Source: Haemonchus contortus (taxonomy: Eukaryota; Nematoda; Chromadorea; Rhabditida; Trichostrongylidae). Taken from it: a DNA stretch of 64,000 nt. This document shows positions 27,373 through 37,884 of the stretch, piece by piece (the first letter of the stretch is position 1; every line of letters starts with the position of its first letter). The position numbers were made by a program, and so were the translations under genes. The notes under the pieces were generated by a model. It did not search any database. It worked only from the letters and a program-made list of their open reading frames with translations, and was not told the DNA's origin. The stretch covers positions 20,044,045 to 20,108,044 of the forward strand of contig LS997566.1 of the NCBI GenBank assembly GCA_000469685.2, in the 5' to 3' direction.

Positions 27373-28198
27373 CTATTGAGATTGTATGGGTTTCTGTAGT
27401 ACAGGAGTGAGTTTTATTTGGCCTGAAGACGTAGAACTAAGTATATCTATAAGCAAAAAATCACATAAAGTATCCACAAGTTCCACAATATCAAAGTCAG
27501 CAGGATAGAGGGAGGCCCATCTCGACCTTCCTGTGTCGAGATTTGATCTGTTGAAACGAGACGTGCTCTGCTCGAAAGGGGCTGCGGCGAAGCCAAATAC
27601 TTTACACAAGTTTGGTAGAATCCAGAGGCGCGGGATCTTTCGCGGCACCCATCCCGAGTGGGACCGTGTTGGTGGGAAGTTTACCGGGTAGGGAACTAAG
27701 GGGAAGTCAGATCTGTTATGCGCATATGAGTAGTTAGGGTCCTTACCAACGATTCCGTGACTCCCGAGCAGCCTAATGATCCAACCATCACAGATCGAAG
27801 GATTGATTCGAGCCTACATGTGCATATGCCCTCAAAAGTATTCGACGAAACACTTTTTCGGTCATACAGGTTTCCGGTCTCCTTATTTGAATGAAGTTCT
27901 ACTATGCTGATCCCGAGGGTTTGTCGAGAGGGTCATAGCCTTCTGGTTTGGAAAATTGAAATAGAAAAAATAGAAAAATTTTAAATTGCAACTGCAGCTC
28001 CTACACATTGAAGATATTATAGGTTTTTCCGCGAAATGGCATAGGTCTTATACCGTGAGTTGGCGGAGCGATAACGGGCATTAGTGCATTATCAATGCAG
28101 AGACATGATGGGGAGTGATGATCTACCCTTATCACAGCAGAACATATCCGGCGTATGGGTTCTGCAATCGGAGTTCGAGTTTCCAGGAGTTGTTGCAT
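27373..28198 (-). CDS. Two candidate exons, unknown protein
   Basis: On the - strand, 27373-27648 is open for 91 codons with protein-like sequence (LYPADFDIVELVDTLCDFLL) to a stop, downstream of a possible acceptor (GGCTTCGCCGCAG). 28001-28198 is open for 65 codons (CLCIDNALMPVIAPPTHGIR) to a stop. More than one frame is open in the first segment, so the reading is uncertain. They could be 3' exons of the membrane-protein locus at 32.6-33.3 kb on the same strand, but I could not join them in phase. No family recognised. Confidence 0.2.
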
Positions 28199-29113
28199 TT
28201 AGCTTCTCGCGTTCGAGGTGAAACCTTTGTGAGTTGTAGTTCAAACTATTTGTTCTGACTTCCTCTCATACTCGCCAGAGAGGGAATGAGAGTTTAGGTT
28301 GCTGTGCAAATCATCTAGAGTCGCTTCAGGCCTCTCAAGAAGACGAAAACTTCGAAACGTTAGGCCGCTGATTTAACAGCGGGCCTGGTTTTTGATAACA
28401 ACCTCGTACGGCACTTAGCACTGTTTACACTTTACTGCCCCACTTTGTTGAGAATAGGCTGGGTTCCTATCGAATTTTTTCAAGAATATGGAACCGACTA
28501 GAAACTTGCCTAGAGGGTTCATTTGATCTCAATCTTCACGGTCACATAATACGAATACTATGAATGCGGATTGTTACCACGCAGAGTAAATGTGATATTC
28601 ATGTTCTAAGATTGGTGACCCAGCTCATTTGGTGCCGGCGCCTGTGGCGCGAGCGCTAGGCATCTTTATGACGTGTGCATGCGATATTCGTGTTCTACGG
28701 GTCCAATTACCCCTCTAGGCAGGTTTCTAGTCGATTTCATCTTCTTGAAAATTTTTTTATAGAAATCCAGCTCATTCTCGACAAAGTAGATTAGTAAAGG
28801 GTGAATAGTGCCATTCATTATTCAATCTTGCGGATTTGAGGATCGAAACAGCTTCCCCCATGACCTTTGTTCGACAAGCTCAACATGGCATTAAGAAGAA
28901 GCTACAAGAGACAAAAAACAATCCTAATTTACCGAGCCATTTGAGGGGAGACGCAGCCTGCTCAGACTCAACCAATGTAGAAAAATTGCGATGCAATGCT
29001 AGAGCGACACGTGTCCCCATTGGGAAAATGTGCCTGTGCTCTTCAGTGCTCCTCCATCCAAGGAGATGAAAGACTAAAAAGGCAGTTTCGTTGTTGTTCG
29101 GAAACATGAGGTA
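28199..29113. other. Unassigned region
   Basis: No gene or clear repeat. Short frames at 28836-29107 on both strands lack splice signals. A duplicated phrase (GATATTCGTGTTCTA / GATATTCATGTTCTA) near 28595 and 28684 suggests an old small duplication. Confidence 0.3.
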
Positions 29114-29969
29114 TTAGGTTGAGTAAAAAGTTTTGATAGACTCTTCGTCCCTTTCTAGATTTTTTCGTAGGACTGCTCGGAAGGACCTCGTAATGGGTAA
29201 TGGTATACCGATCCCTAACCCGTATTTTTAGGGGGATATATAATAATAATATAATATAATCATCCCGTCGCAAAAATGACTTCAACCTTCAACTCTTGTC
29301 CGAAGCTGTCTGAGAGCTATCGTCTATCACTAATTACTGTAAGGGCATATATCACTATTTACTGTAAGGGCATAATCCACCGCCGGCTGTTGCAAATATC
29401 TGTGATGCGTTCAGGAGAGTCATCGTATCTTAGCCCATGACAAAACACCTCCAAGACAAGCAGAGAAGGACTATGTCCGAGGAAGGTCTTACTGTGTCGT
29501 CGGTGGACATTCTCAGGGAATGCTCTACACTGGATAACTTACTGAGGGCTCCACCGTGACCGCCGAGAATCACTTCTCAGCTACAGAGTTTGGTCGACGT
29601 TGTTCGAAGAAAGCGTCTGCAACGTGAAAATATTTGTCTTTTCCACGACAGCGCTCAACCGCACGTTGCGAAATTGTTTTGTCAGTAAATTGCGAACTTG
29701 GATAGACAGTGCTGCCCCATTCTTCTCATTCGCCAGGTCTCCCGCCGTCTAATTACCATTTGCTTCTCGCTCTGAAACATCACCTTCGCGATAGAAATTT
29801 TGATGATTGCGCGGAACTCAAAAGTGAGATATCCAGCTTTTTCGAATTGCAGACGTATGTTTAGGACAACGATGGAGACTATATTACTAGTTGAGATCCT
29901 CATCCAATGGAAATAAGACTTTTTAAAGTGAAAATTGAAAAGCCGATCAAAACTTTTTACTCAACCTAT
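29114..29969 (+). mobile_element. Internally deleted mariner copy B with intact ends
   Basis: Terminal inverted repeats TTAGGTTGAGTAAAAAGTTT (left, 29114) and its complement ending about 29969 are flanked by TA on both sides (29112-29113 and 29970-29971), the target duplication of the mariner/Tc1 group. Length is 856 bp against about 1.3 kb for full mariners. The interior matches copy A, with a remnant LCLFHDSAQ-like second-Asp block and several stops and frameshifts. It is a dead, non-autonomous copy. Its ends differ from those of the element at 34321-35201. Confidence 0.85.
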
Positions 29970-30897
29970 TATAAAGGTTTAGGCTGGGATGATGAACTTT
30001 TTGGCCTGAATTTCGAGCGTGAAGAAATAGAAAACAGTGCTCGTTTGTAATCCTGTAGTCCCTTTTCAACACTATGAGGTGCAGTGAGGGGCGAAAAAAA
30101 TCAAAAAAAAGTTGAAGTAAGAAAGCTCCAGGTACGGGTCTGGATAGGCAGAGTGAACAGGGTCTCTTCTTCGTTGGTTCATTACTCTTTTTTCACTCAC
30201 TGCTCATTTTTGGTCCAAGTTTTCTAAGCCCACAGTAACCAATGTGGTACATTATATAAGTCAAGGTGCAAAGCACGTTATCACAAAGGGGTACAGGAGA
30301 AATGAAATCCATGAAAAATTACAGTAGTATTTATGAGATTAGGCCGCCTCTTTTAACTTTTGTAGGCAGGGCTGGGTTCTATTTTAGATGATTAGAGAAT
30401 CTTGCGCAGGTTTCCGCGAGATGCTCCTATGACGAATAGTTTTCTAGAATGACGGTTTTTAGTTGAGTATTGCCTTACTTGACCGTTGTTTCGGAGTGAT
30501 TGTAGGAAAAACGAATTTTACATAATCGAAGTAAGGTCGTAGTTTGTTTCTTCCTAAAAACATCGTGTTACCGAAAAAAAGGGAGCGCGCATGTGGAAAT
30601 CAGTTTCTCAAGGTTTTAAAGTATGTTCTCCAGGTTCTCATTTTTCACAACAAATTCACTATATAATGAAAGAAAGAAAAAGGCAAGTGAAAATCATTTC
30701 CTCCACTGACACCTGGTGGCACTGCAATCTCATCTCGAAATCGAAGTACACTATGCCGCGAGCGAAGTGGGGGGGGGGGGTCCCTAGTTTAGACGGACTC
30801 GCGGGACGGACGTTCCCGCAGACGGACACATGCAAGGCGGACGAGTTGTAATGTGTTGTGAAAGCTGTAGAGGTTGCATCATTCCCACGGCGACCTG

Positions 30898-31283
30898 GGT
30901 AACGGAACTTCTCCCCTATCGCGGCATTCTCCCTTGCGGCATGCGGCAGACGTCACTGCAATTACCGTACTCCCGCCAAACGATAGGACGCGGAATTTTC
31001 CTTTGACTGGCTTGCTTTTTCATTGGATTTTATCGTTTTTTCTTCTGTTTCTTTTTAGTTTTCGTGTTTATTAGACTTGATTAATTCAAATGACTCTTCC
31101 TATATAAACGACGATCAGAATCGCATTGGAACTGAAGAGAGCGGCCGGCCGATTCAAATGTTTAAAGGACTCCCCACCACACAAATTGCGCGCTCCAATC
31201 TTCCATCGCAATCCTGCGATAGGCGGCGGGTGCGGCGTGTGCGACGCCGTGTTAGGGGAGAAGTTCCCGGACCCCCGCGACCT
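30898..31283 (+). repeat. Dispersed ~400-bp repeat, copy 2
   Basis: This matches copy 1 (20246) in order: ACGGAACTTCTCCCC, TTGCGGCATGCGGC, CAATTACCGTACTC, T-rich middle, GCGCTCCAATCTTCCATCGC, and AGGGGAGAAGTTCCCGGACC. It faces copy 3 across about 370 bp. Downstream, 31285-31485 resembles the right part of the TTAA-type MITE family and ends CGTGAACTGTGCCTTTGAA. Confidence 0.65.
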
Positions 31284-31649
31284 ACACCTTGCGAACAGGC
31301 AGCGTACTGCAGCCATCTGTATGCAATGGTGCGCGCATTCGAACTCGTCCGGATGCCATTTCTATGCAGCTTTTCGTAACATTCTCATTCTACCCCTAGG
31401 CATACTTCTTTTCTTGAAGCCCAATATTTTTCTGAATACGTCGATTTTCGCCCTATTCTGAATATCGTGAACTGTGCCTTTGAACCCAGAGTCATAGGGA
31501 TGGCTGGCAATATACATCGAACTCGGACCTCATTGAATAAGTTGTTCGCCGCAAACTAAGCGCCTACGCTGTCAACACTGACGAAAAGACAGAGGGGTGA
31601 TTGCCTGATTTCAATAGCGTAAGGCCTTTACGACTCACCGACCCGCCCT

Positions 31650-32033
31650 CTCAGGGGTCCGGTATCTCCTTCCCGAGCACTGCGTCGGGCTCGCTGCATA
31701 CGCCGCGTATCGCAGAATTGCAATGGGAGGTTGGAGAGCGCCATTTTAGAGTTAGCGAGTTCTTTAATCTTTTGAATCTGCTGGCCGCTCCCTTCAATTA
31801 CAATGAAGTGAATGAATAAGCATAGAAACGAAAAAGAAACAAAAAAAAAACAATCAAAAGTGAAAAGTCAAGTCAAAAAAGAAACGCAGTCAAAAATATC
31901 ACGTCCTATCGATTGGCGGGAAGGCGGGTTGAGTACGGTGTTTGCAGTTTGAAGCCGCGGGACAATTAAAAAATATTTGCCGCATGCCGCACAGCGAACC
32001 TCTAAAATCAGATCGGGGAGTAGTTCCGTCACT
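31650..32033 (-). repeat. Dispersed ~400-bp repeat, copy 3 (inverted)
   Basis: This is the reverse complement of copies 1 and 2: on the + strand it reads TTGGAGAGCGCC, ATCGATTGGCGGGAAGGCGG, GCCGCATGCCGC, and GGGGAGTAGTTCCGTCAC. Together with copy 2 it makes a 1.1-kb inverted arrangement, which may be one element with long arms or two independent insertions. Confidence 0.65.
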
Positions 32034-32600
32034 GCCCCCTCAGAGACCACCCATAGTAATTTCAAAACTAACTTTATGACTACTACAACTCCTGCCAATG
32101 CAGTGCTTGGCAGCGATCATCTCCTTGGGAATGCACAGTGCAGTCAACTTTCTTTTGATGTCTTAGAAACGTTTGGAGTTGCTAGGATTGTACGATCTCT
32201 CAGGAAAAGTTCGGATCAGCACTTCATCCGTTCTGGCAAACGTTTTACTGTCAACCAGCCTTACTCTTCCGAAAACTCAACCTAATGTATTAAAGATTCT
32301 GATACTCAGTGGAGAGCAATATTTCATGCTTCAAATATGAAGAAGGTGAACAAGCGAATTTCTTGAATTTTTAAGGGTTCTCAAAATCAAGTGTATCTTC
32401 CCTTTGGGACAAATATGTTCCTAGTCTGTATTACCATCGCCAATACTAAGAATTCCTGTGAGTGGTAATCATTGGGAAGCGGCCTATCACAGTTATTCCT
32501 TTCGTTAATAATCTGGTCATCCAATTTATAGATAATGTAATGTATTTGGTAAAATCAGAGTGTAAACAGATATTTTAAATGATAATTGTGATAAAGTTAC

Positions 32601-33286
32601 CGTTTTCTTTCCGACAGCGAAGGACAAGGAGAAGAACTATCATTGCTGTATTCGTTTTCGTGTGTTAGACAACGTTGGGCCACTATGAGGCAGTAGACGA
32701 CCAGCCATAACCCTATGGCTATGATGATCACCGACCACATCTCATACCCTCCCATTCGTGGCCGATTTGATGTATTGTGACGATTACGATAACATGCCTG
32801 AAATAGATCCAAATAAAGAATCGATTTATTGTTTTTGTTTGTTTATCGATGATGTACACAGACGCAGAACATAAGAAACTTCTACCAACTGAGTACTAGA
32901 AGCTATAAGAACTTGCTATGCATAGCGAGAGGTGAATAACATAGTGAAGAGGCTGTTGACTTGATCACACAATTGGGCCAATTTCTCACGAAAACAAGCG
33001 TCGTGCTAATCCATTACCTACTGTTAGATAAATAGAGGAGAGCCTCTGGAGCTGTGACAACTCGAACGTATCATGTGGTTGTGTACTGGTGTATGCCCGA
33101 TAGTTTCCTCATGGCTCTCTACTTTTCCTTGCCCAATAAACCGAACGGCAGGAAACTTTTGTTCGGCTCTATTTATGCTATCCTTCGTGGCACAGTTCAC
33201 GACAACTTCGAGTCGACAATCTAATTCCCGACGGATAAAAAAAGTGATAAAAGCGACAAAAGTGAAGAAAACACGAAAAGTGGCAT
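32601..33286 (-). CDS. Single-pass membrane protein, 5' exons (one-base frameshift)
   Basis: Exon 1 (33286-33087) starts with ATG ten bases after an acceptor (CCTTACAG ends at 33297), as expected for spliced-leader trans-splicing. It begins MPLFVFSSLLSLLSLF, a good signal peptide, then meets a stop. Adding one base in the run of seven A (33237-33243, + strand) instead continues into ELDCRLEVVVNCATKDSINR and KFPAVRFIGQGKVESHEETI and reaches donor CCA|GTACAC in phase. Exon 2 (32797-32601; acceptor TATTTCAG, donor ACG|GTAACT) encodes a short basic stretch, a membrane helix (WSVIIIAIGLWLVVYCLIVA) and a cytoplasmic start with SNDSSSPCPSLSERK. The order (signal peptide, ~65-residue ectodomain, helix) predicts a type I plasma-membrane protein. 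The 3' exons are not identified. The base deficit may be an assembly error or real decay. No family recognised. Confidence 0.55.
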
Positions 33287-33304
33287 GTTTAGAGAGCTGT
33301 AAGG
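33287..33304 (-). promoter_or_regulatory. Probable spliced-leader acceptor
   Basis: On the - strand the sequence reads TTAGGCCTTACAG followed by CTCTCTAAAC and then the ATG. A 10-base leader directly after a splice acceptor is typical of nematode trans-spliced messages. An ordinary intron with an upstream non-coding exon is the alternative. Confidence 0.4.
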
Positions 33305-34320
33305 CCTAAAAAAGTAGTAAAATCAGAAGTTGGGCGAGATTATGACGGCACACGTTGCATGGAAGGATTATTCGGACGAGCTGTCCAATTGTATGTGCCA
33401 TTGCGTACGGCTGGCTGCAATGCACTGTCTGCATGCAAGATGTATGTCTCGGTGGGGACCTCTACAGCCTCTACAACACTGCGAAAACTCGTCAGCTTTC
33501 AAATACGTACTTCGTCCAGCTCGATTCTGGGGCTCCTTTTAAGCACTATCTAGGCCGTTTTTCCACCCGACAGCTATGGCTTCCTGTGCTATACTTAGAG
33601 GTTCACATTGCTTGATGTCGTTTCGGATCTGGGTTTTCACTTCTTCATCATTCCACGGAGCACTGTTCGGTCACCAGAACAAGCTTAAAAGAGTTTGCTT
33701 TTAAGGGAGCATCCACTGCCTGCTAATTCTCGACAAGCTCCGAGTTCATCGTCTAGTAGGTGAAGAAGAGAAATTACCATTCGGAAATGGACGTGCGATT
33801 CACCACGTGGGCCAGCTAGATCCCTCGAAGATCCACAAGTTCTTAATAATGATGAGTATTCATGACATTAATGGCATCTGAATAATCGAAAGAGTATTAT
33901 AGTAATACAGAGAAGGACTTAATTGATTCGACAAAGCAATTTTTGACAACCCCTTTGAGCTGTTTGCCGTGAATAGTGAAATACTATGGAGTGAGGGGAT
34001 TTAGTGGGTGCTATTACAAAAAGTATAAATGAACGATGAGTCGGCCATAGAACAGACAAACATAGATTGGAGGTCTGTGAATGGACTCGTACTTAGAATC
34101 CGATTCGACTAGAGAAGGACTTTGACTGCTCCCCTGCATGTCCAACTATGATGGAATGCTTGGGGGTAAGCCAGATTGATATCGTTCACTCCCAACGTTG
34201 ACCTTTAATCCTGGACCCTCTTGTAGAAATTTGAACAAACATCTTTGTTTCCTGAATATCTCTTTGTTCCTAGACAGCTGATCAGATATGCGAGGACCAT
34301 CGCATCTGTTGGTGTATGTA

Positions 34321-35201
34321 TTAGGTTGGAAGGAAAGTCCTGCGACACAATGAAGGTCTTCTCCAAATCATTTCTGAAATTTTCCAGGCCAATCAATTTT
34401 CGGAATTATATTTACCAAAGAGGTCAACAACCTTCTATTATCCTATGAGTAAATCACTGATGCCTTCTACCCAGGAATGAGGAAGCTGTGACTCAAAGAA
34501 GTAATTGACTGCCGTTTTCAGATCACATTAAATTTCGAATTTTTTCCCCACAACGGGATGCTCAAGAAGGCGGAGCGCATGGTAGGTAAAAGGGACAACA
34601 CTTGGGGAGTACGACTGATGGACAACCTGGAACCAACTGGAATCGTAGAACTTTTGACGCGTGTTTAAAGCGAAATTGCGACGTGCGTTGACCCTCTGTA
34701 GGGACCTGATTTACGGTTTTGATCGTCCTTCTCTAACCCCGTTGGCCAAACTTCGGGGTTCATAAGGGTAACCGATAGCTGTGTCCATCTAGTCTGCGTT
34801 TAGCCACTCATAGTGGATGGATCCCTTCAACCTCCTTCAAACTAAGGGACGAAGCGTTCGTTACTTCAAAAGCTAGTATCTCCTCCAGTGAAGCGATCCA
34901 ACCGATTGTTGACCGTTGATCGGTGAGCAGTGCCAGCATTGATTGGGTTGCTGATAATTTAAGCTGCTACACCCCCATTTTTCCCTTGGTGTGTTCAGAA
35001 GAAGGTGATGGTACGAATCGGGTGTTGCCCATTCATTGACCGTAATGCTGCTAAAGCCCACACGCGTGCCCTTATTCACTCATGTGTTGATTACCTGAGG
35101 AGTGTCCTGCAAGTTTATCACTCTTGCTGCCGTGTTTACATTGTTGATACAAATTGTTGACGCTCCAAATTTTTTGTCGCAGGACTTTCCTTCCAACCCA
35201 A
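34321..35201 (+). mobile_element. Non-autonomous mariner-type element
   Basis: The left end TTAGGTTGGAAGGAAAGTCC (34321) is matched by its complement at 35177-35201 (CAGGACTTTCCTTCCAACCC), with TGCGACA extending the terminal repeat. TA dinucleotides flank both sides (34319-34320 and 35202-35203). Terminal repeats of this type belong to mariner elements. The 881-bp interior has no usable transposase frame that I can see. ORFs at 34205-34448 only reflect the terminal repeat. Confidence 0.75.
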
Positions 35202-36929
35202 TATATGCCCCTTCTTAACTATACATGATTTTAAGAAACCGGTTTGAAAGGCTTACAACGAGAAAATGGAAGGTTGATGGAAAATAGTTACCAAAAAACC
35301 CTACATTTACTGTATTTGGGGAAAAGGGGCTCCTAAAGTCACATTCCACTCGAACTTCACCACCTCAGAGCGCTTTTTTTCAGAAAACATAGATTAAGCA
35401 GCTAGCTGTAGATAGATCGCCATAGTTCACGTGGTCCAAAAAGTGGTCCCTCGGCCTAAACTCCTTCTACCACCCAAAGTGTGTCCTCCTGCAAGATAAG
35501 CCTTAGGTAATGCGCCACCATCTATCAAGTTGTCCTGAATGATTAGGCAGGCCGTTACGAAGTGCTTATTGTGAGAGAAGTTCGTCAGTGAAGGTTTGAA
35601 CGACTGAACTGCATACCATTGAAAATGAAGATAAATAAAAACAAAAGTTCAATTAAAATTAATAAACAAATTCAAATAAAACAAAAATTGGTGATTACGA
35701 AAAAATCAGAAACAGCGGATTGGGTTGAAAAGCTCGTTTGACTACATTGACTGGAGGAATTGGTTGGCTGGTCGTCGTAGCGATGGAGCTTCTCCACAAG
35801 TTTTAAATCGGCAATCAAAATGATTATCGTAGTAGTAAAGCCTGTGCACTTTTGATTGGAATCGAAGTTCCCTTACACGCATAGATAAGTTGAGAACACA
35901 GAAGACTGAATCTAAGCATGGAAGAAGATAATCAGTGGACAACTAAGCTCCTAGCAGGCGGAAGTGGCGTAGTGGCAAATGGCGCACTTCACGCACATGG
36001 TCACGAGTTCAAACTCCGGAACGCTACCCGCCCGAGCCAGCAAACCATTTCTGTCCTCGGGATTGGTTGATTGGTACCAGATTCGTTCGGGAGGATAAAT
36101 GCGCTAACTTGTACATTGGCCAGCCAGCGCAAGTCATTGTAAACAAACTCATCTATCTAGTAACAAACATTCTTGCAAACAAAGTCTAAAAGTCATCTAA
36201 CACAATCAAAATGTTCATTGGATGAAGCGCTCGGTCCTGATGAATAATAGTCTCTTTCGTATATCGTCCCTGCCCTGACTGCAACGCTACGCATATTCCG
36301 AAGCAAACCTGACTCACTCGGTGGCTGATAGAATCAAAGCGAACTCTCAGCAGAGTTTTCGAATCTTTGGGCGACTTTTTTAGTTCGTACCGCTGCTTTC
36401 CGTTGAGGCTGAGATGCTGGCAGTAAGTGGGGGTGATAGCTCTCTGGAGTGCGATGGTCCCTAATTTGTCCCTGGCCTACTACCTTAGCCATTCGGGATG
36501 GATATCTTTTCAAAAGGTGTCCAATTGCGGAAATGAGATACTACTCAGAGCAGGGATGTAGTATTGCGTGATGAATTTTCATCCATATTTCCCGTCCATT
36601 AGCCGTACACGACACAGAGCCATCTCAAAAGCATATATGACCTTGCCATAATGGAATTTTCATCGGCTTTGGAAAAAGGAAACGAAATGAAAGAGATAAC
36701 CGAGACAATCGAATCGAAGGCTATTAGATGTCTGATGGGACTTCTTTCTGGCAAAAACAAGTGCCATTGAGAGAATTCTAAATTTCAGCTCATTATCCAA
36801 TTATCTCTGACTCAGATAACTCTGAAAATCTTTCAGCCAAATATAGCTACAGCTTCAGTTAGTGAACCTCAATTGTGAGTCCAGAGTCGCGGCTTCAGCC
36901 TAACCTCTGCGGAGCAAATCGAAGTTGCA
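35202..36929. other. Intergenic region with one SINE
   Basis: Apart from SINE copy 4 nothing is supported. An A-rich stretch (35620-35715) is notable only for composition. Confidence 0.35.
35952..36145 (+). repeat. tRNA-derived SINE, copy 4
   Basis: The head GCGGAAGTGGCGTAGTGGCA preserves the A-box region. The B box is mutated (GAGTTCAAACTCC). The body has TTGGTACCAGATTCGTTCGG and GGAGGATAAATGCGC, and the copy ends near AAGTCATTGT. Confidence 0.75.
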
Positions 36930-37884
36930 TTATCTAATTACTGAGACCCTGAGGTAATGAATAAGCCTGACCAAATAGCGAGATAGTGCGACGAGGCACG
37001 ATGACCGGCAGAGAATCATGAGGCAGGTGGTTGCTCTCAGATGCAATGATTTATAGCCTTTGGCATTCATGTAGTATTCCATAGGTATATATGGATTTAT
37101 GGGACTTCTAAGGAAGTTCAGATTGGCCAAAGACCACTCGAGACCAAACTCTCATAAGCATTGTTGATGTCGAACTTTGTGAGTACTAGAACTGATCCGT
37201 TTCTAGTCTTCCAAGAAATAAAAGACGGCCGTATTCAGCATGATCATATCATCTGCTCAGAATCATTGGACAGCCAGTCAAAATTTGATTGAATAGTATG
37301 GATGCTCGAATAGAAATAATATGCTTCTGAAGGAGCTCTTTTCGGCGCTTCCGTCTTTTACCAAGCAAATCCCGTGAGGTCTTTTTATCGAAGAGTATCA
37401 GGCGAGAGACAGTATTTGATTGTCGCTTGTGCTTGGGTGCAAGAATAATAGCGTCAGCTAAAGAACCATAGAGGTTTAGCAGTTACTGTATAGAGCAGGC
37501 CGCAAACCGAATACATAAGTCATTTTCAAAAATATCGTCAAGGATCGTCACAATCGACTCGATCGGAAGGAGAAACGAGATCAATTCCTGAATAAGCAGC
37601 ATCAATAACATCATCGTTGATTCCTCAAAAGCGTCCATTTTAGGAGCGGGGTAAACGATATCCTTCGAAGGGAGTCCTTCGAAGCATCCCTAAGATCCAA
37701 AAATGGTTTGTGCCAGTTCTTGTGCTGATATACCAGAAACCCCTTGGAGGCTGACAATAACTTTAGGACTGTGTGCTGCGGACAAGTTCTCTAGAAGGTT
37801 TTGAAAACCGTGACAAGGTTCCAAATCCTTGTTTTGTAGATGAACAAGTGAAAATTGAGGTTTTCGGTCGCTAGAGTCGTACAA
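36930..37884 (-). CDS. Candidate exon cluster of an unidentified gene
   Basis: Two exons join perfectly. Exon P (37587-37515; acceptor CTTATTCAG, donor ACTTAT|GTATTC) encodes ELISFLLPIESIVTILDDIF and leaves one base. Exon Q (37457-37362; acceptor TTCTTTAG, donor GCTTG|GTAAAAG) completes it and reads DAIILAPKHKRQSNTVSRLI then LFDKKTSRDLL. Upstream, 37884-37690 is open (FQNLLENLSAAHSPKVIVSL) with a possible donor after SLQG that would join P in phase. Downstream, 37130-36930 is open to a stop (PYIPMEYYMNAKGYKSLHLR). The splice sites for the outer pieces are not settled. I do not recognise the protein; decayed retroelement coding sequence is an alternative. Confidence 0.45.
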
